Part shown: positions 4,500 through 5,436 of the stretch, piece after piece
How the letters are laid out: every line of letters begins with the position of its first letter
How positions within the stretch are numbered: position 1 is the stretch's first letter
Source of the DNA: an uncultured Succinatimonas sp.
GTDB taxonomy: Bacteria > Pseudomonadota > Gammaproteobacteria > Enterobacterales > Succinivibrionaceae
DNA: 5,436 nt
Direction of reading: 5' to 3'
NCBI GenBank assembly: GCA_900548485.1
Contig: URKL01000145.1
Location: forward strand, 1 to 5,436
The notes under the pieces: generated by a model
The model's input: only the letters and a program-made list of their open reading frames with translations
Database searches by the model: none
Told to the model about the DNA's origin: nothing
Translations under genes and position numbers: made by a program

Positions 4500-5436
4500 A
4501 TGAGGAAATCTATTTTATCATTAGCTGTTGCGACTTTTTGTTCGACATCATCTTTTGCAGATACCGTAAATTTTAACGATCCTGAAAATGACTATATCCA
4601 AGAAAAGATTAGTTTAGGAACGGGTGATTCTACAATTAATGCTAAGGATGTTGTGGTAAATAATATTTTTGAGATTTTTAGAGCTACAGAAGGTTCATTA
4701 ACTGTCAACGCAGATAATTTTAAGACCAGTGGTTTTTACTCTAAATTACTAGATAATAATGCTCAATACAAACAGGATATAAAAATTGCTAATGACTTTA
4801 CTATTTCTGGTTCTTCAGGACTAAATCTTAGCAATTACATAACTAGTAATAATATAAGACAAGATATAAATATTGATGCTAAGAATTTTATTATAAATTC
4901 AAATAATATTGGTATTAGTATTGCAACAACAACTTCATCTTATAAACCAAATAATTCAGCAATCAATGTCCATATAAAAGCAGATTCGGTAAATATTGAT
5001 GCAAACGGTAATCAATCTCAAGCAATATATTTAAGTGGCTCAAATGAAAAATATCGTGATGATAGCGGTGTTTATTTAAAAATAGACTCTAAAAATATTA
5101 CCCTAAAGGGCGGTGGCTCTTATGGTGGAACTTATGCTGATAATATTGCCGTCTTTGCAACTAATAATTCAATTTTAGATATATGTGGAAGTGAAGGTGG
5201 CATACTTAATATTGATACAAAAAATATTAATTCATCAGATCCTAACGCTTTTGGCAATATGTCAATTTTTGCTGATGATGGGGCACAAGTTAACATTGAT
5301 TATCAAAAAAACTCTAATTTATCATTTAATGGTGGCTTCTCAGCTATGTGGTCTAGAGATGATGAGAAAGCTCGAATCTCAGTTAATGCTCAAGGAGAAA
5401 CTCACAGTGGAATTGTCAGCCAAGTCCTGAGTAACT
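4500..5436 (+). CDS. Autotransporter-like secreted adhesin, N-terminal part (cut by window edge)
   Basis: The frame is open from ATG 4500 to the window end: 312 codons, no stop. Residues 1-20 form a signal peptide: a basic MRK, a hydrophobic ILSLAVATF stretch, then SFA followed by D21 as a likely cleavage site. The mature part is rich in Asn, Ser, Asp, Ile and Gly and contains about nine copies of a degenerate strand motif like 'I.I.AKNF.I'. Examples are TINAKDV (45-51), LTVNADNF (67-74), DIKIANDF (93-100), DINIDAKNF (122-130), NVHIKADSV (156-164), YLKIDSKNI (192-200) and ILNIDTKNI (235-243). This is the texture of a beta-helical type V passenger domain displayed outside the outer membrane. 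The C-terminal beta-barrel that would prove it lies beyond the window. It has its own Shine-Dalgarno sequence and a structured leader. A large secreted beta-solenoid using another exporter is the main alternative. Confidence 0.7.
   Translation, partial: MRKSILSLAVATFCSTSSFADTVNFNDPENDYIQEKISLGTGDSTINAKDVVVNNIFEIFRATEGSLTVNADNFKTSGFYSKLLDNNAQYKQDIKIANDFTISGSSGLNLSNYITSNNIRQDINIDAKNFIINSNNIGISIATTTSSYKPNNSAINVHIKADSVNIDANGNQSQAIYLSGSNEKYRDDSGVYLKIDSKNITLKGGGSYGGTYADNIAVFATNNSILDICGSEGGILNIDTKNINSSDPNAFGNMSIFADDGAQVNIDYQKNSNLSFNGGFSAMWSRDDEKARISVNAQGETHSGIVSQVLSN

Noticed and set aside
5185..5430. Plus-strand open frame of 81 codons near the right end
   Set aside because: It is out of frame within the autotransporter passenger frame, which has a signal peptide, a strong Shine-Dalgarno sequence and repeating motifs. 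The hydrophobic look comes from AT-rich codons read in the wrong frame.

Overview
The window is a mosaic of about 5.4 kb: four complete genes, one gene cut by the right edge, and unusually structured intergenic DNA. The outer parts (1-1261 and about 4300-5436) are very AT-rich. They carry a HAD-type cytosolic 5'-nucleotidase and the N-terminal half of a secreted, autotransporter-like adhesin with a signal peptide and a strong Shine-Dalgarno sequence. This suggests a low-GC, host-associated Gram-negative proteobacterium, perhaps Succinivibrionaceae-like. That placement is inference; no rRNA or other phylogenetic marker is present.

Layout: 1-331 is intergenic, with a 69-bp hairpin, a classic intrinsic terminator (205-243) and a probable promoter. 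The 5'-nucleotidase is at 332-1261 (+). A 426-bp gap follows, holding a GC-richer nest of competing inverted repeats (1444-1553) and a 13-bp-arm hairpin (1601-1663) between convergent genes. A two-gene minus-strand operon comes next: aldo/keto reductase (3204-2356), then an NADP-binding reductase (2335-1688). Divergent from it is an AraC-family regulator (3366-4196, +), with a 161-bp shared control region between. After a 303-bp gap the autotransporter passenger begins at 4500 (+) and is still open at 5436.

The central block (about 1688-4196) looks foreign to its flanks. It is visibly less AT-rich and its genes lack convincing Shine-Dalgarno sequences. The regulator is preceded by an exact TAnnTTTG box, the -7 element of Bacteroidetes promoters. 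The best reading is a regulator-plus-two-oxidoreductase cassette acquired from a Bacteroidetes donor. The AraC-like protein probably binds two 8-bp direct repeats set 21 bp apart just upstream of its own promoter, and may control both itself and the divergent operon. The two enzymes would reduce small carbonyl or related compounds with NADPH; the actual substrate cannot be read from the sequence.

No complete novel system is demonstrated. The least explained signals are the two structured intergenic segments, 84-243 and 1444-1553. In each, a hairpin loop is complementary to sequence downstream, so each is a candidate for an unannotated structured RNA.
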